This document shows positions 1-8,460 of a stretch of 64,000 nucleotides of DNA, in pieces. The notes beneath the pieces were generated by a model. The model did no database searches. It saw only the letters and a program-made list of their open reading frames with translations, and had not been told where the DNA came from. Location: the NCBI GenBank assembly GCA_034660395.1, contig JAYEJA010000040.1, positions 1-64,000 of the forward strand. Direction: 5' to 3'. The DNA is from JAQVEM01 sp034660395. Its GTDB lineage: Bacteria; Actinomycetota; Humimicrobiia; Humimicrobiales; Humimicrobiaceae. Each line of letters opens with the position of its first letter. Positions within the stretch are counted from its first letter, which is position 1. The position numbers and the translations under genes are program-made.

Positions 1-71
1 TTAGTGTTATTATAATTATATAAATATAAAGAGTATATTCTTAAAAGGATAAGATATATAAGGAGTGGGAT

Positions 72-299
72 ATGGATTATCAAGATGATGTAAAAAGAAT
101 TGACACAAATGAGTTGAGAGTAAACCTTACAAAGTATTTAACAGAGAACCTGGGTGACACCATATATATTACCAGGTATAACAGACTGGTAGCGGAGCTC
201 AGGGTCTATACTGAAGATACCAGAAGAAAAACAGAGCTCAGGATAGCCAAAAAAATGATTGAGGCTGCTGAAAGAGTCAAGGTCGGCAAGAAAAAATAA
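72..299 (+). CDS. Phd/YefM-like antitoxin or small DNA-binding protein
   Basis: 75 residues. The N-terminal half (IDTNELRVNLTKYL, then ITRYNRLVAELRVY) follows the Phd/YefM pattern of a short helix-rich stretch followed by a beta strand with a V-A-x-L core. These proteins neutralise a partner toxin and repress their own operon. The C-terminal part is basic. An AGGAG Shine-Dalgarno at 61-65 supports the ATG at 72. No toxin gene follows; the next 490 bases contain only the trp leader region, so it is an orphan here unless the partner lies upstream of the window. The family call is from pattern only; it could be an unrelated small regulator. Confidence 0.5.
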   Translation: MDYQDDVKRIDTNELRVNLTKYLTENLGDTIYITRYNRLVAELRVYTEDTRRKTELRIAKKMIEAAERVKVGKKK

Positions 300-322
300 A
301 AGTAATTTAACATGTCATATGT

Positions 323-359
323 AAGTAGCGCATATCCCGGGGCAGGGTATGTGCTACTT
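323..359 (+). terminator. Hairpin after the antitoxin-like gene
   Basis: AAGTAGCGCATATCCC pairs imperfectly with GGGTATGTGCTACTT around a short G-rich loop. The following T-run is interrupted, so termination may be weak. It separates the first gene from the trp leader. Confidence 0.5.
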
Positions 360-527
360 GATTTACAGGTTTTTGCAGATAAATGGAGAATATTTTTTAA
401 GTTGACTTGGTAGATGATTGTGCTAACATATAGAAGATTTTGAAGATATCAGGAAAACGATACGGGATCAGTTAGATACATGGAAGTTTATAAAGAAAAA
501 TATAGTTTTTTAAAAGAAGTTATCAGC

Positions 528-572
528 ATGTACCTCTGGCTGAAAGATAATTCCTGCTGGCGTAGCATATAA
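528..572 (+). CDS. Candidate trp leader peptide
   Basis: A 14-codon frame MYLWLKDNSCWRSI with Trp codons at 537-539 and 558-560. It can also be read from an in-frame ATG at 480 as 30 codons. The second Trp codon lies inside the 5' arm of the terminator at 550-589, so a ribosome stalled there would block that hairpin. The Shine-Dalgarno upstream of either ATG is weak. Assignment as an attenuator peptide is inference. Confidence 0.35.
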   Translation: MYLWLKDNSCWRSI

Positions 573-598
573 ACCTGGCTGGCGGGAATTTTTATTTT
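550..598 (+). terminator. Rho-independent terminator in trp leader
   Basis: A 12-bp stem (550-561 with 578-589, some G-T pairs) around a 16-base loop, followed directly by a T-rich tract TTTTTATTTT. It overlaps the candidate leader peptide. Confidence 0.65.
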
Positions 599-696
599 AA
601 TCTAAAATCCTCTTTTATTTCCATTAACAAGCTTACAGATTCAAATTAATCAGAGTAAATAAAAATTCTAATAATACAGGTGTAATAGCCGGGTAA

Positions 697-726
697 AGGG
701 CTCCCTTAGGGGGCTCTGTTTTTTTA
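697..726 (+). terminator. Second terminator ahead of trpE
   Basis: AGGGCTCCC (697-705) pairs with GGGGGCTCT (709-717) around a TTA loop, followed by TGTTTTTTT. It stands 68 bases before the trpE ATG, so the operon must be transcribed through it or start after it. Confidence 0.65.
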
Positions 727-741
727 TTGGCTGGATGAAAT

Positions 742-810
742 ATGATTTTTAATGATATAAAAGAGAATTTTAAAAAATGGGAAGGTAAAAAATATGTTTT
801 CCCCTTCTAA
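742..810 (+). CDS. Small upstream frame overlapping trpE start
   Basis: A 22-codon frame from ATG 742 to TAA 808-810 with one Trp codon (778-780). It ends 17 bases inside trpE, in another frame. It could couple trpE translation to Trp supply, or be chance. Confidence 0.2.
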   Translation: MIFNDIKENFKKWEGKKYVFPF

Positions 811-2284
811 AAGTGAATATTTGAAGAAATCTAAAAACTATAACCTGATACCGGTATACAAGGAATATATTGTTGATACAGAGACCCCCGCTTCGCTGTT
901 TATGAAAACTGTGGGAGCCGGCAGGAAGGGATTCCTTCTGGAAAGCATAGAAGGTATAAAGAACCTTTCAAGGTATTCTTTCATTGGTATCGGCTTCAGT
1001 AAACTTATTGAATTTGATAAAGGAGTTTTTTCTTTAATCGGAAATGGTGAAAGGATATATAATGTAAAAACCTCCAATCCTCTTGGAGAGCTGGAAAAAA
1101 CTTTAAAGGATTACAATCTTTACAGAAATCCGGAACTTAAACATTTTGTCGGGGGCGCTGCGGGATATTTAAGTTATGACCTGGTCAGGTATTTTGAAGG
1201 AATACCCCTGCCTGAAAAAAATTTATCCGTTCCTGAAATTATGCTTTATCTGACGGACCTGGTGATTGTTTTTGACCATCTGTTAAACCGTATAAAGATA
1301 ATATCTACGATAAAGATTGGCGATGGTTTTTCTGCTGAAGAGTCATACGACAGGTCAGTTGAGAGTATTGAAAGAATAGAAGAAAAAATTAAAAAGAACA
1401 GCGGAAATAATTTTAAAAACGGATTTAGCACGGAAGGCATAGGGAAAGATGCCGGGGATTTAAAACCAGGCTCCAATTTTGATAGGGATAAATTCCTGGA
1501 AGGCGTGGAGAAGGCAAAAAGATATATAACCCGCGGAGATGCTTTCCAGATAGTGTTATCACAGAAATTTTATACCAGCAAATTCTCAGATTCTTTCAGT
1601 ATCTATCGAGGCCTCAGGGCTGTTAATCCCTCTCCATATATGTATTATTTCGATTTTGGGAAATTTAAGATTGTCGGTGCTTCGCCTGAGCCCCTTATTA
1701 AAATCAAGGGAAGCAGGGTTGCCACCTATCCAATTGCAGGCACGAGAAAAAGAGGTAAAAGCGCCAGAGAGGATAAAGCTCTAATAAAAAGCCTGCTAAA
1801 CGACCAGAAGGAGAGAGCGGAACATAACATGCTGGTGGATCTTTCAAGAAATGACCTGGGAAGAATATGCAGGTATGGAAGTGTAAAAGTTAAAAAATAT
1901 ATGAGCGTGGAAAAGTATTCTCATGTGATTCATCTGGTTTCCAGGGTAGAAGGTGTTCTTGATAAGGGAAAAACAATATATGATGCATTAAAAAGCGTCT
2001 TCCCTGCAGGGACATTGTCAGGCGCCCCCAAGATAAGGGCAATGCAGATTATAAGTGAGCTGGAACCCGAGAGGAGAGGACCGTATGGAGGTACGGTAGG
2101 ATATTTTGGCTATGACGGCAATCTTGATAGCTGTATAACCATAAGGACGGCGGTTATAAAGGACGGCATGGCCTATATACAGGCAGGGGCGGGTATCGTA
2201 TATGATTCAAAGCCCGAGAATGAATACAGTGAGACTATAAATAAGGCGGCTGCTATTTTTAAGGCAATTGGCTTATTTAAATAA
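794..2284 (+). CDS. trpE: Anthranilate synthase component I
   Basis: 496 residues, usual length for stand-alone TrpE. It converts chorismate with ammonia or glutamine-derived ammonia to anthranilate, the first step of tryptophan synthesis. The N-terminus MFSPSKSEY...LIPVYKEY matches the family start, with GGAAGG just upstream. The LLES motif near residue 49 is the tryptophan feedback site. The chorismate-binding half carries NPSPYMYYF, YPIAGTRKRG and GTLSGAPKIRAMQ. No amidotransferase domain is fused and no trpG is in the operon, so the glutamine amidotransferase partner must be encoded elsewhere. Confidence 0.96.
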   Translation: MFSPSKSEYLKKSKNYNLIPVYKEYIVDTETPASLFMKTVGAGRKGFLLESIEGIKNLSRYSFIGIGFSKLIEFDKGVFSLIGNGERIYNVKTSNPLGELEKTLKDYNLYRNPELKHFVGGAAGYLSYDLVRYFEGIPLPEKNLSVPEIMLYLTDLVIVFDHLLNRIKIISTIKIGDGFSAEESYDRSVESIERIEEKIKKNSGNNFKNGFSTEGIGKDAGDLKPGSNFDRDKFLEGVEKAKRYITRGDAFQIVLSQKFYTSKFSDSFSIYRGLRAVNPSPYMYYFDFGKFKIVGASPEPLIKIKGSRVATYPIAGTRKRGKSAREDKALIKSLLNDQKERAEHNMLVDLSRNDLGRICRYGSVKVKKYMSVEKYSHVIHLVSRVEGVLDKGKTIYDALKSVFPAGTLSGAPKIRAMQIISELEPERRGPYGGTVGYFGYDGNLDSCITIRTAVIKDGMAYIQAGAGIVYDSKPENEYSETINKAAAIFKAIGLFK

Positions 2285-2317
2285 ATGACAATATAAAAAG
2301 AGACGGGAGATTTTAAA

Positions 2318-3337
2318 ATGAAGGATTTTTTAGAAAAAATTTTAAACGGTATAGACCTGAGCAGTGATGAAGCATACAGGGCCATGGAGTTTATAATGGA
2401 AGGAAAGGCAAATGATTGTCAGATTGCAGCTTTTCTTACTGCATTAAAGATGAAAGGGGAAACGGCATCTGAAATAAGCGGTTTTTCACTGGCCATGCTG
2501 GATAAGGCAGTAAAAGTAAAAAGCAGTCACTTAAACCTTGTTGATACCTGCGGAACCGGAGGTGACGGACTATATACTTTTAACATCTCTACAACGGCTG
2601 CATTTATAGCTGCCGGCGCGGGTGTACAGATTGCCAAACATGGAAACAGGAGTGTTTCAAGCAGAAGTGGGAGCGCAGATGTTCTGGAGGGACTGGGAGT
2701 GAATATCAATATGGAGTGCGATGATGTGTCAGCATGCATAGATGATATTGGAATCGGATTTATTTTTGCCCCGAAGGCGCATAAAGCCATGAAATTCGTT
2801 GCCAGAGCAAGAAAAGATATAGGGGTGAGGACGGTTTTTAATATACTCGGTCCCATTACAAATCCTGCAAAGGCAAATGGGAGGGTTCTGGGCGTATTTG
2901 ATAAAAATTTAATCGATATAATGGCAAATGCGCTGAAGAATCTTGGCGTTGAGAGGGCGTATGTTGTTAACAGCGAGGAAGGAATGGATGAATTCTCTGT
3001 TTCTGGTAAAAGTCTGGTGGCAGAGTTAAAGGGAGGAAAGATTACGAAATACATTTTTGACCCTGATGAGTTTGGTTTTGAAAAATCAAAGGTTTCAGAC
3101 CTTACGGGAGGAGATGCAAGGGAGAATGCAAAAATACTCACGGATATCCTTACCGGCAGGGAAAAGGGCCCGAGAAGGGATTCTGCCCTGATTAACGCGG
3201 CGGCTGCAATAGTTTCCGGAGGAAGGGCAGAAGACCTGAAAGATGGACTAAGATTGGCGGAACATTCCATAGAAAAAGGAAGCGCTTATGAGAAGTTGAT
3301 AAGTTTAATTAAATATACGAGTAATAAACAGGCTTAG
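2318..3337 (+). CDS. trpD: Anthranilate phosphoribosyltransferase
   Basis: 339 residues, normal length. It transfers the phosphoribosyl group of PRPP to anthranilate. Diagnostic motifs are DTCGTGGDGLYTFNIST (PRPP and metal binding), KHGNRSVSSRSGSADVLEGLG and the RTVFNILGPITNPA stretch. The gene begins 33 bases after trpE with GGGAG before the ATG. It lacks the TrpG fusion found in enterobacterial TrpD, so it does not supply the missing amidotransferase. Confidence 0.96.
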   Translation: MKDFLEKILNGIDLSSDEAYRAMEFIMEGKANDCQIAAFLTALKMKGETASEISGFSLAMLDKAVKVKSSHLNLVDTCGTGGDGLYTFNISTTAAFIAAGAGVQIAKHGNRSVSSRSGSADVLEGLGVNINMECDDVSACIDDIGIGFIFAPKAHKAMKFVARARKDIGVRTVFNILGPITNPAKANGRVLGVFDKNLIDIMANALKNLGVERAYVVNSEEGMDEFSVSGKSLVAELKGGKITKYIFDPDEFGFEKSKVSDLTGGDARENAKILTDILTGREKGPRRDSALINAAAAIVSGGRAEDLKDGLRLAEHSIEKGSAYEKLISLIKYTSNKQA

Positions 3338-3398
3338 AGGCGGGATAATCCGGAAGTCCCGGAAAAGGGTATATGTCAATTATAAGAAGGGGATTGAT

Positions 3399-4238
3399 TT
3401 GAAATATTTAAAGGAAATTATGCTTTTAAAAAAGAAGGAGATAAAAGAAATCAAAAAAGCAGGATGGGCCGGGAATAACAAAATAAAAGCAGAACCCGGG
3501 AAAGAAAGCATTAAAAGGAAAGTTTCAGGCAAAAAGGGGCGTTTTATAAAAAAAATAGATAAAGGCAAAGTAAATATTATCGCAGAGATAAAAAGGGCGT
3601 CTCCTTCCAGGGGGATTATCAATGATAAGCTTGATATTGAGAAAACGGCCGGTCTTTATGACAGGTTCAGAAATTTTATCTGCGGGATTTCTATTCTTAC
3701 GGAGTCGCTTTATTTTAAAGGCAACCCTGAAGATATAGCTGCTGTTAAGAAAAAAACGAAGTTGCCGGTTTTAAGGAAGGATTTTATTTTCAGTGAAGCT
3801 CAGGTTTATCAGAGCGCCGAAATTGGCGCGGATTGCATCTTACTTATAAGTTCGATTCTGGGTTTTAAGAGATTGGAAAAGCTTTACAGGCTGGCATCCG
3901 ATATCGGGCTTGATGTACTGGTTGAAGTGCATACTATAAGGGAACTTGACAGAGCGCTTTACACCGGGGCGGAGCTTATAGGTATAAATAACCGCAACCT
4001 TAAAAATATGAAGGTGAACGGAAAAGTAATTTATGAATTTTTAAATTACAGGAGCAGCGATCTCTCTGATAGGATTCTGGTCTGCGAAAGCGGCGTTAAG
4101 GAAACAGGATATATAAGGGATTTGTTCTCAAAAGGAGTCAGCACTTTTTTAATCGGAGAATATTTTATGAGAGGAAGCAACCTGGAGAAAACGTTGAAGC
4201 GCATGGAAACGGAACTTAAAAAAGGTAACCTGATATAA
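3399..4238 (+). CDS. trpC: Indole-3-glycerol phosphate synthase
   Basis: 279 residues, a stand-alone TIM-barrel enzyme that closes the indole ring from CdRP. Motifs: IIAEIKRASPSRG (catalytic Lys), LRKDFIFSEAQVYQS, GADCILLI, IGINNRNLKN and CESGV. The start is TTG at 3399, preceded by AAGGGG; the next in-frame ATG (3420) would remove part of the first helix. The N-terminal lysine-rich segment makes it slightly longer than usual. Confidence 0.95.
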   Translation: MKYLKEIMLLKKKEIKEIKKAGWAGNNKIKAEPGKESIKRKVSGKKGRFIKKIDKGKVNIIAEIKRASPSRGIINDKLDIEKTAGLYDRFRNFICGISILTESLYFKGNPEDIAAVKKKTKLPVLRKDFIFSEAQVYQSAEIGADCILLISSILGFKRLEKLYRLASDIGLDVLVEVHTIRELDRALYTGAELIGINNRNLKNMKVNGKVIYEFLNYRSSDLSDRILVCESGVKETGYIRDLFSKGVSTFLIGEYFMRGSNLEKTLKRMETELKKGNLI

Positions 4239-4272
4239 AGGGAAAAAGTTAATAAAGCAGGGGAAATTTTAT

Positions 4273-4953
4273 ATGGTCTGGGTAAAGATATGCGGAATTA
4301 CGAATTTTGAAGATGCAGGGATGGTATGCCGCCTTGGAGCGGATGCGATGGGATTTATCCTGTCAACAGACAGTCCCAGGAGAGTGGGCCTGGATAAGGC
4401 GAAGGCAATAGTTGATGAAGTTTCTAAAGAAAAGATTAAAATTTTAAAGGCGGGGGTATTTGTAAATGAAGAAATAAAGGATATACTTGATTTTTCAGGG
4501 AAACTGGGTCTTGATTATGTCCAGCTTTCGGGGGATGAGGATAGTAATTTTTTAAAAAAATTAAAAGATGAATCTGATGGTTTTAAGATTATAAAAGCAT
4601 TAAGAATAAAAAGTGAAGAAAAAATCGTTAGTGGCAGCAGGGCGCATCTTGATAAAATAAATCAGATTATTAGAGAAGCCGGTCGTTTCGCGGACTTTAT
4701 ATTGCTGGATAGTTACAAAAAAGATGTTTACGGAGGAACTGGAGAAACCTTTAACTGGAGAATTGCAGGGGACTGCAGCGGCAGGATTCCGGTCATATTA
4801 TCAGGCGGTCTTGAATCCGGGAATGTCAGGGAAGCGATAGATTTTGTTAAACCTTTCGGTGTCGATGCATCATCACGGCTGGAGCTTTACCCGGGTAAAA
4901 AGGACCCGGCGAAACTAAAGGAGTTTATAAGTGCCGTAAGAGACAGTGAATAG
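4273..4953 (+). CDS. trpF: Phosphoribosylanthranilate isomerase
   Basis: 226 residues, TIM barrel, converts PRA to CdRP. The first strand carries the catalytic Cys in WVKICGITN; other family motifs are GFILSTDSPRRV, ILLDSYKKDVYGGTGETF (catalytic Asp) and LSGGLESGNV. The last phosphate-binding loop reads GVDASSRLE where most homologues have GVDVSSGVE, a mild departure. It is separate from TrpC, unlike the enterobacterial fusion. Confidence 0.95.
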   Translation: MVWVKICGITNFEDAGMVCRLGADAMGFILSTDSPRRVGLDKAKAIVDEVSKEKIKILKAGVFVNEEIKDILDFSGKLGLDYVQLSGDEDSNFLKKLKDESDGFKIIKALRIKSEEKIVSGSRAHLDKINQIIREAGRFADFILLDSYKKDVYGGTGETFNWRIAGDCSGRIPVILSGGLESGNVREAIDFVKPFGVDASSRLELYPGKKDPAKLKEFISAVRDSE

Positions 4954-4971
4954 AAAAGGAATTTAATAGTC

Positions 4972-6198
4972 ATGGAGAAAGATAAAAAGAAAATTAAAAA
5001 AACGGTTAGAGATAGTTCCGGAGGAGATAAAAATTATTCAAAGAGGAACGGGTATTTTGGTGAATTTGGAGGTATGTATGTGCCTGAGATACTTATGCAT
5101 GCCCTGAAGGAGCTTGAGAAGAATTATCTCAGGTATAAAAAGGATAAAAGCTTCAAGAAAGAGCTGTCATTTTATTTAAAAAATTATGTGGGAAGGCCGA
5201 CTCCTCTTTATTACGCAGAAAGACTTACAAATAAACTGGGTGGAGCAAAGATATATCTGAAACGTGAAGACCTGTGCCATCTCGGAGCTCATAAAATTAA
5301 TAACACCATAGGACAGGTCCTTCTGGCCCGCAAAATGAAAAAGAAATTTATAATTGCAGAAACCGGGGCAGGCCAGCACGGGGTGGCAACTGCGGCTGCT
5401 GCAGCGCTGTTTAATATGAAATGTAAAATCTTTATGGGAACCAAAGACATAAAGAGGCAGGCGTCAAATGTATACAGGATGAAGCTTATGGGTGCGGAGG
5501 TAATAGAAGTTACTTCAGGTAGCCAGACGTTAAAGGATGCGGTTAATGAAGCTCTCCGTTACTGGGTATCAAGGGTTGATGATACTTTCTATGTTCTTGG
5601 TTCGGTTGTCGGGCCTCACCCATATCCTGCGATGGTCAGGGATTTTCAGGTGGTTATCGGCAGGGAGACAAAAAAGCAGATAATGGCTGCCGAGGGCAGA
5701 CTTCCCGACTATATTGTAGCATGTGTCGGAGGAGGCAGTAATTCCATAGGAATATTTTATCCCTTTTTAAAAGATATTGACTCCGTAAAACTAACGGGGG
5801 TTGAAGCCGGAGGGAAGGGAATTAGGAGTAAAAAACATGGCGCTTCGCTTATTTCCGGAAGCAAGGGTATATTTCATGGGGCTTTCAGCTTTGTCCTTCA
5901 GGATGACTACGGCCAGATAGATGAAGCCTATTCAGTGTCGGCCGGTCTTGATTATCCCGGCGTGGGACCGGAACATGCCTATTTTAAAGAAAAGGGTATG
6001 GTTAAATATAAGTATATAGTTGATAGTGAAGCTCTTAAAGCATTCAGGAACCTGTCGCTTTATGAGGGTATAATTCCTGCCTACGAGAGTGCGCATGCCC
6101 TGGCTTATGTGGAGAAGCTGGCTCCGGAGCTGGATAGGGATGAAATAATAGTTGTAAACCTGTCAGGACGAGGGGATAAGGATATTTATATAAAATAA
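4972..6198 (+). CDS. trpB: Tryptophan synthase beta subunit
   Basis: 408 residues; condenses indole and serine with PLP. It opens with a basic ~25-residue extension before the family start GYFGEFGGMYVPE. Motifs: REDLCHLGAHKINNTIGQ (PLP lysine in HKIN), ETGAGQHGVATA, GGGSNSIG (phosphate cradle) and the C-terminal LSGRGDKD. This is the common TrpB1 type that works with TrpA. It starts 18 bases after trpF. Confidence 0.96.
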   Translation: MEKDKKKIKKTVRDSSGGDKNYSKRNGYFGEFGGMYVPEILMHALKELEKNYLRYKKDKSFKKELSFYLKNYVGRPTPLYYAERLTNKLGGAKIYLKREDLCHLGAHKINNTIGQVLLARKMKKKFIIAETGAGQHGVATAAAAALFNMKCKIFMGTKDIKRQASNVYRMKLMGAEVIEVTSGSQTLKDAVNEALRYWVSRVDDTFYVLGSVVGPHPYPAMVRDFQVVIGRETKKQIMAAEGRLPDYIVACVGGGSNSIGIFYPFLKDIDSVKLTGVEAGGKGIRSKKHGASLISGSKGIFHGAFSFVLQDDYGQIDEAYSVSAGLDYPGVGPEHAYFKEKGMVKYKYIVDSEALKAFRNLSLYEGIIPAYESAHALAYVEKLAPELDRDEIIVVNLSGRGDKDIYIK

Positions 6199-6257
6199 AA
6201 TATTAGGTACTGAAGGCAATGAAGGATTTTAAAACCCGGCTTTTTTTAAGGTGAAAT

Positions 6258-7073
6258 ATGAATAAAGATAATAACAGTATTATTGAAAAGGTATTTAAGG
6301 ATTTAAGAAAAAATAATAAGAAAGCTTTTATTCCATTTATAACCTGCGGCTTTCCAAGCATGGAGGGTTTTCTTGAGCTATTTAGGGTTCTTGATGGAAG
6401 TGGAGCAGATATAATAGAAGTGGGTATCCCTTTTTCCGACCCGCTGGCAGACGGGCCGGTTATCCAGGAAACTTCCAGGATTGCCCTGGAAAATGGAATA
6501 AATACCGATATTGTTTTTAAATATCTTTTAAGAGCAAGGCATATCAGCAAAAAGCCCATAGCGATTATGACCTATTTTAATACCATTTACCGTTATGGTG
6601 TTGAAAGATTCTTAAAAAAATCCAGGGAGGCAGGAGTAAATGGGATCATAGTGCCTGACCTTCCGCTGGAAGAATTTAAGAAATATTTTAAGCATTTTAA
6701 AGAAGCAAATATAGATAACATAATGTTTGCTTCCCTGACTTCCAGCAGGGAAAGACTCATGACTGTAGCCAGAAAAAGCAAAGGTTTTATTTATTGTATT
6801 TCAGTAAAAGGGGTGACCGGTGTCAGGAATAATGTAAATCCTGAAATTATAGATTTTTTAAAGGGTATGAGGGGAATAACGAAGCTGCCTCTGGCGCTGG
6901 GTTTCGGATTGTCAAACAGGGAGCAGGTAAGCCAGATAAAAGATTACTGCGATGGGATTATCATGGGAAGTAAAATCCTATCCCTGGTCCTTGAGGAAGA
7001 TGACTTTAAAGATGGTATAAAAGCAGTGGAATCTTTTGCCTCAAAAATTAATAAGATACTGAAAACATCATAG
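6258..7073 (+). CDS. trpA: Tryptophan synthase alpha subunit
   Basis: 271 residues; cleaves indole-3-glycerol phosphate and channels indole to TrpB. Motifs: FIPFITCGFP, IIEVGIPFSDPLADGPVIQ (catalytic Glu and Asp), IVPDLPLEE, and the phosphate-binding LGFGLSN. It is the last gene of the operon. No clear hairpin terminator was seen in the AT-rich DNA that follows. Confidence 0.96.
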   Translation: MNKDNNSIIEKVFKDLRKNNKKAFIPFITCGFPSMEGFLELFRVLDGSGADIIEVGIPFSDPLADGPVIQETSRIALENGINTDIVFKYLLRARHISKKPIAIMTYFNTIYRYGVERFLKKSREAGVNGIIVPDLPLEEFKKYFKHFKEANIDNIMFASLTSSRERLMTVARKSKGFIYCISVKGVTGVRNNVNPEIIDFLKGMRGITKLPLALGFGLSNREQVSQIKDYCDGIIMGSKILSLVLEEDDFKDGIKAVESFASKINKILKTS

Positions 7074-7163
7074 ATTAAACTGCAGGTATCTGTCGATTCT
7101 GGATAGTAGTTAATTTATAATTCCAATGTTAAAATAACCCGGTTAATACGGAAAATTATATTA

Positions 7164-7231
7164 TGTAAAATGGAATTGGCGATTCCAAATATATATGTAA
7201 AATGGAGTTATATGTTCCAGAATTGTAAAAT
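7164..7231 (+). repeat. Three spaced TGTAAAAT repeats, possible IS end remnant
   Basis: TGTAAAAT occurs at 7164, 7196 and 7224. The first two continue as TGTAAAATGGA and are followed by small GGA..TTCC inverted repeats. Spaced terminal repeats of this kind occur at ends of IS21-type elements, but no transposase is present here, so this is at most a remnant. Confidence 0.35.
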
Positions 7232-7324
7232 ATCCTGAAAATAAATACTTTATTTGGATAGAATTTTCTGCTTTTATTGTAGTTTGTGTTATTAGCTGTA
7301 AAATTAATCAATTAATGTTAAACG

Positions 7325-7363
7325 GAGAATCTTTGTTTTATTATTTTTGGATAAAATATTAAA
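7325..7363 (+). repeat. Left copy of 39-bp direct repeat flanking the TA pair
   Basis: GAGAATCTTTGTTTTATTAT and following bases match 8461-8499 with one mismatch over 39 bases. The two copies bracket the toxin-antitoxin genes. Confidence 0.75.
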
Positions 7364-7598
7364 TTAAATTTGCTATTTGCAACAAGATGTTGGATTCTAA
7401 AAAACATCAAGTATTTTAAATGGCTATCATGGTTGTATATACCCTAAATTTTTTTCTGCATGTCTTTATTTAGTATTGTTTTAGCCCCCCATGAAGTATT
7501 CGAAAGTTTAAATAGAAGCTTTTAATAAAAAAGTAGATACAGGTTAATTCTTTAATCTGCATTATTCTAAAAAGATAAGCAGATAAATACCGGTAAAA

Positions 7599-8006
7599 TT
7601 ACTTTTCTTTAATAAGATATGTAAAATATCTAGGGTTTTTTATTGGTATATTTCTAAAAACTTTCAAGCGGAGAAGATGTTTATCGCCGGAAATAATCAA
7701 ATCTGCATTTCCATTAACTGCGCATTCTAAAATCATATTATCACTGGCATCGTCTTTAATAACGTTAAGTTTATCGCCAGTTTCAATAATCTCGCAGACA
7801 TGAGAAACTCGTCTGACAAATTTATCTATATTATGTTCAGGCCAGTAGAATTTGTTCCTGAGTATCCCGGCTGTTTCTCTGATTATTTCTCCTGAGATGA
7901 TAAGCTTGATTTTACCTTTGATTGCAAGAGTTAAAATTTTATGGGGAATTCCTCTGAATAAGAGAGCGGATATATAGACATTTGAATCGAGAACTATTTT
8001 CAACAT
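7599..8006 (-). CDS. PIN-domain toxin (putative endoribonuclease)
   Basis: 135 residues, a whole PIN domain. The acidic site is visible as VLDSNVYIS (first Asp), IIRETAGIL (Glu), DASDNMILECA (Asp) and DLIISGDKHLL (last Asp). PIN toxins cleave RNA in a metal-dependent way, often tRNA or rRNA, when not bound by their antitoxin. It lies 14 bases downstream of the CopG-type antitoxin in the same direction, the usual order. It belongs to the PIN_3/YlbL-like group of small toxins; the target cannot be told from sequence. Confidence 0.85.
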   Translation of the reverse strand: MLKIVLDSNVYISALLFRGIPHKILTLAIKGKIKLIISGEIIRETAGILRNKFYWPEHNIDKFVRRVSHVCEIIETGDKLNVIKDDASDNMILECAVNGNADLIISGDKHLLRLKVFRNIPIKNPRYFTYLIKEK

Positions 8007-8020
8007 AAAAAGTTTTCTTT

Positions 8021-8260
8021 CTACTTTTTAAGGTAATTATACAGGTCTTCGTCATTTTTTATTTTAAAATTCTTTGCAGTTTCTCTACCGGATTTAAATA
8101 GTTCAGACCATTCTTTTTCTGCGGTTAACTCATTATAGGTTTTAAACATTTCTTTTATTAGGTCTGTTTTTGTGCGGCCTTTTGCCTTTGAAAGATCTTC
8201 CAATTCCTCTGCCATCTCTTCCGGGAGGGAAATACTTATAACTTTAGTTTTTCTATCCAA
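8021..8260 (-). CDS. Ribbon-helix-helix (CopG-type) antitoxin
   Basis: The frame can be extended to ATG 8320, but the best start is TTG at 8260: it follows AGAGGTG at good spacing and gives DRKTKVISISLPEEMAEELEDL, the usual RHH start with its DNA-binding beta strand. The longer form would add a hydrophobic tail foreign to the family and would read through the palindromic operator. The C-terminal part (EWSELFKSGRETAKNFKI) is the likely toxin-binding region. It pairs with the PIN toxin just downstream. Confidence 0.85.
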   Translation of the reverse strand: MDRKTKVISISLPEEMAEELEDLSKAKGRTKTDLIKEMFKTYNELTAEKEWSELFKSGRETAKNFKIKNDEDLYNYLKK

Positions 8261-8275
8261 TTTATTCACCTCTTT

Positions 8276-8288
8276 ATTACAGTGTAAT
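8276..8288. promoter_or_regulatory. Palindromic operator of the TA pair
   Basis: ATTACAGTGTAAT is a palindrome with 6-bp arms and one central base. It sits 16 bases upstream of the antitoxin TTG and contains a TGTAAT -10-like hexamer on the minus strand. Autorepression by the RHH antitoxin is the expected use; this is inference. Confidence 0.5.
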
Positions 8289-8460
8289 ACAATAATAACA
8301 AAATTTTTTATTAGAAACAATAAGTTTTAAGACCCCGATAATGTTTAAAAATTCAAGTGTATTAAAAAATATATTATTTTACAAAACAAATTAGAATTTT
8401 CTATTTTGCATAGAATCATTTACATTATTGGTAATAAAGTGAATTAATTATTGCAGGAAA

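Larger units (their letters stand above)
360..793 (+). promoter_or_regulatory. trp operon leader region
   Basis: About 430 bases without a conventional gene. It holds a possible -35 TTGACT at 402-407 without a good -10, a short reading frame with Trp codons (528-572), a strong terminator overlapping it (550-598), a second terminator (697-726), and a 22-codon frame with one Trp codon that overlaps the trpE start (742-810). This is the layout expected of transcription attenuation ahead of a trp operon. I found no T-box consensus. A fragment at 427-510 reads as a short open frame without a start codon and may be a decayed gene. Confidence 0.4.
7074..7598. other. AT-rich intergenic stretch with repeat remnants
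   Basis: 525 bases without a gene between trpA and the convergent toxin gene. It holds three spaced TGTAAAAT copies (7164, 7196, 7224) and the left copy of a 39-bp direct repeat (7325-7363). I see no promoter or RNA gene that I can support. Confidence 0.6.

Noticed and set aside
427..510. Possible remnant toxin gene after the Phd-like gene
   Set aside because: Only about 27 codons without a start and with no recognisable family; too short to support.
360..793. T-box riboswitch upstream of trpE
   Set aside because: The conserved T-box sequence and specifier loop were not found; the hairpins are explained by terminators.
2527..3270. 247-residue minus-strand frame opposite trpD
   Set aside because: Low-complexity Ser/Pro/Leu shadow of a certain gene, with no ribosome site.
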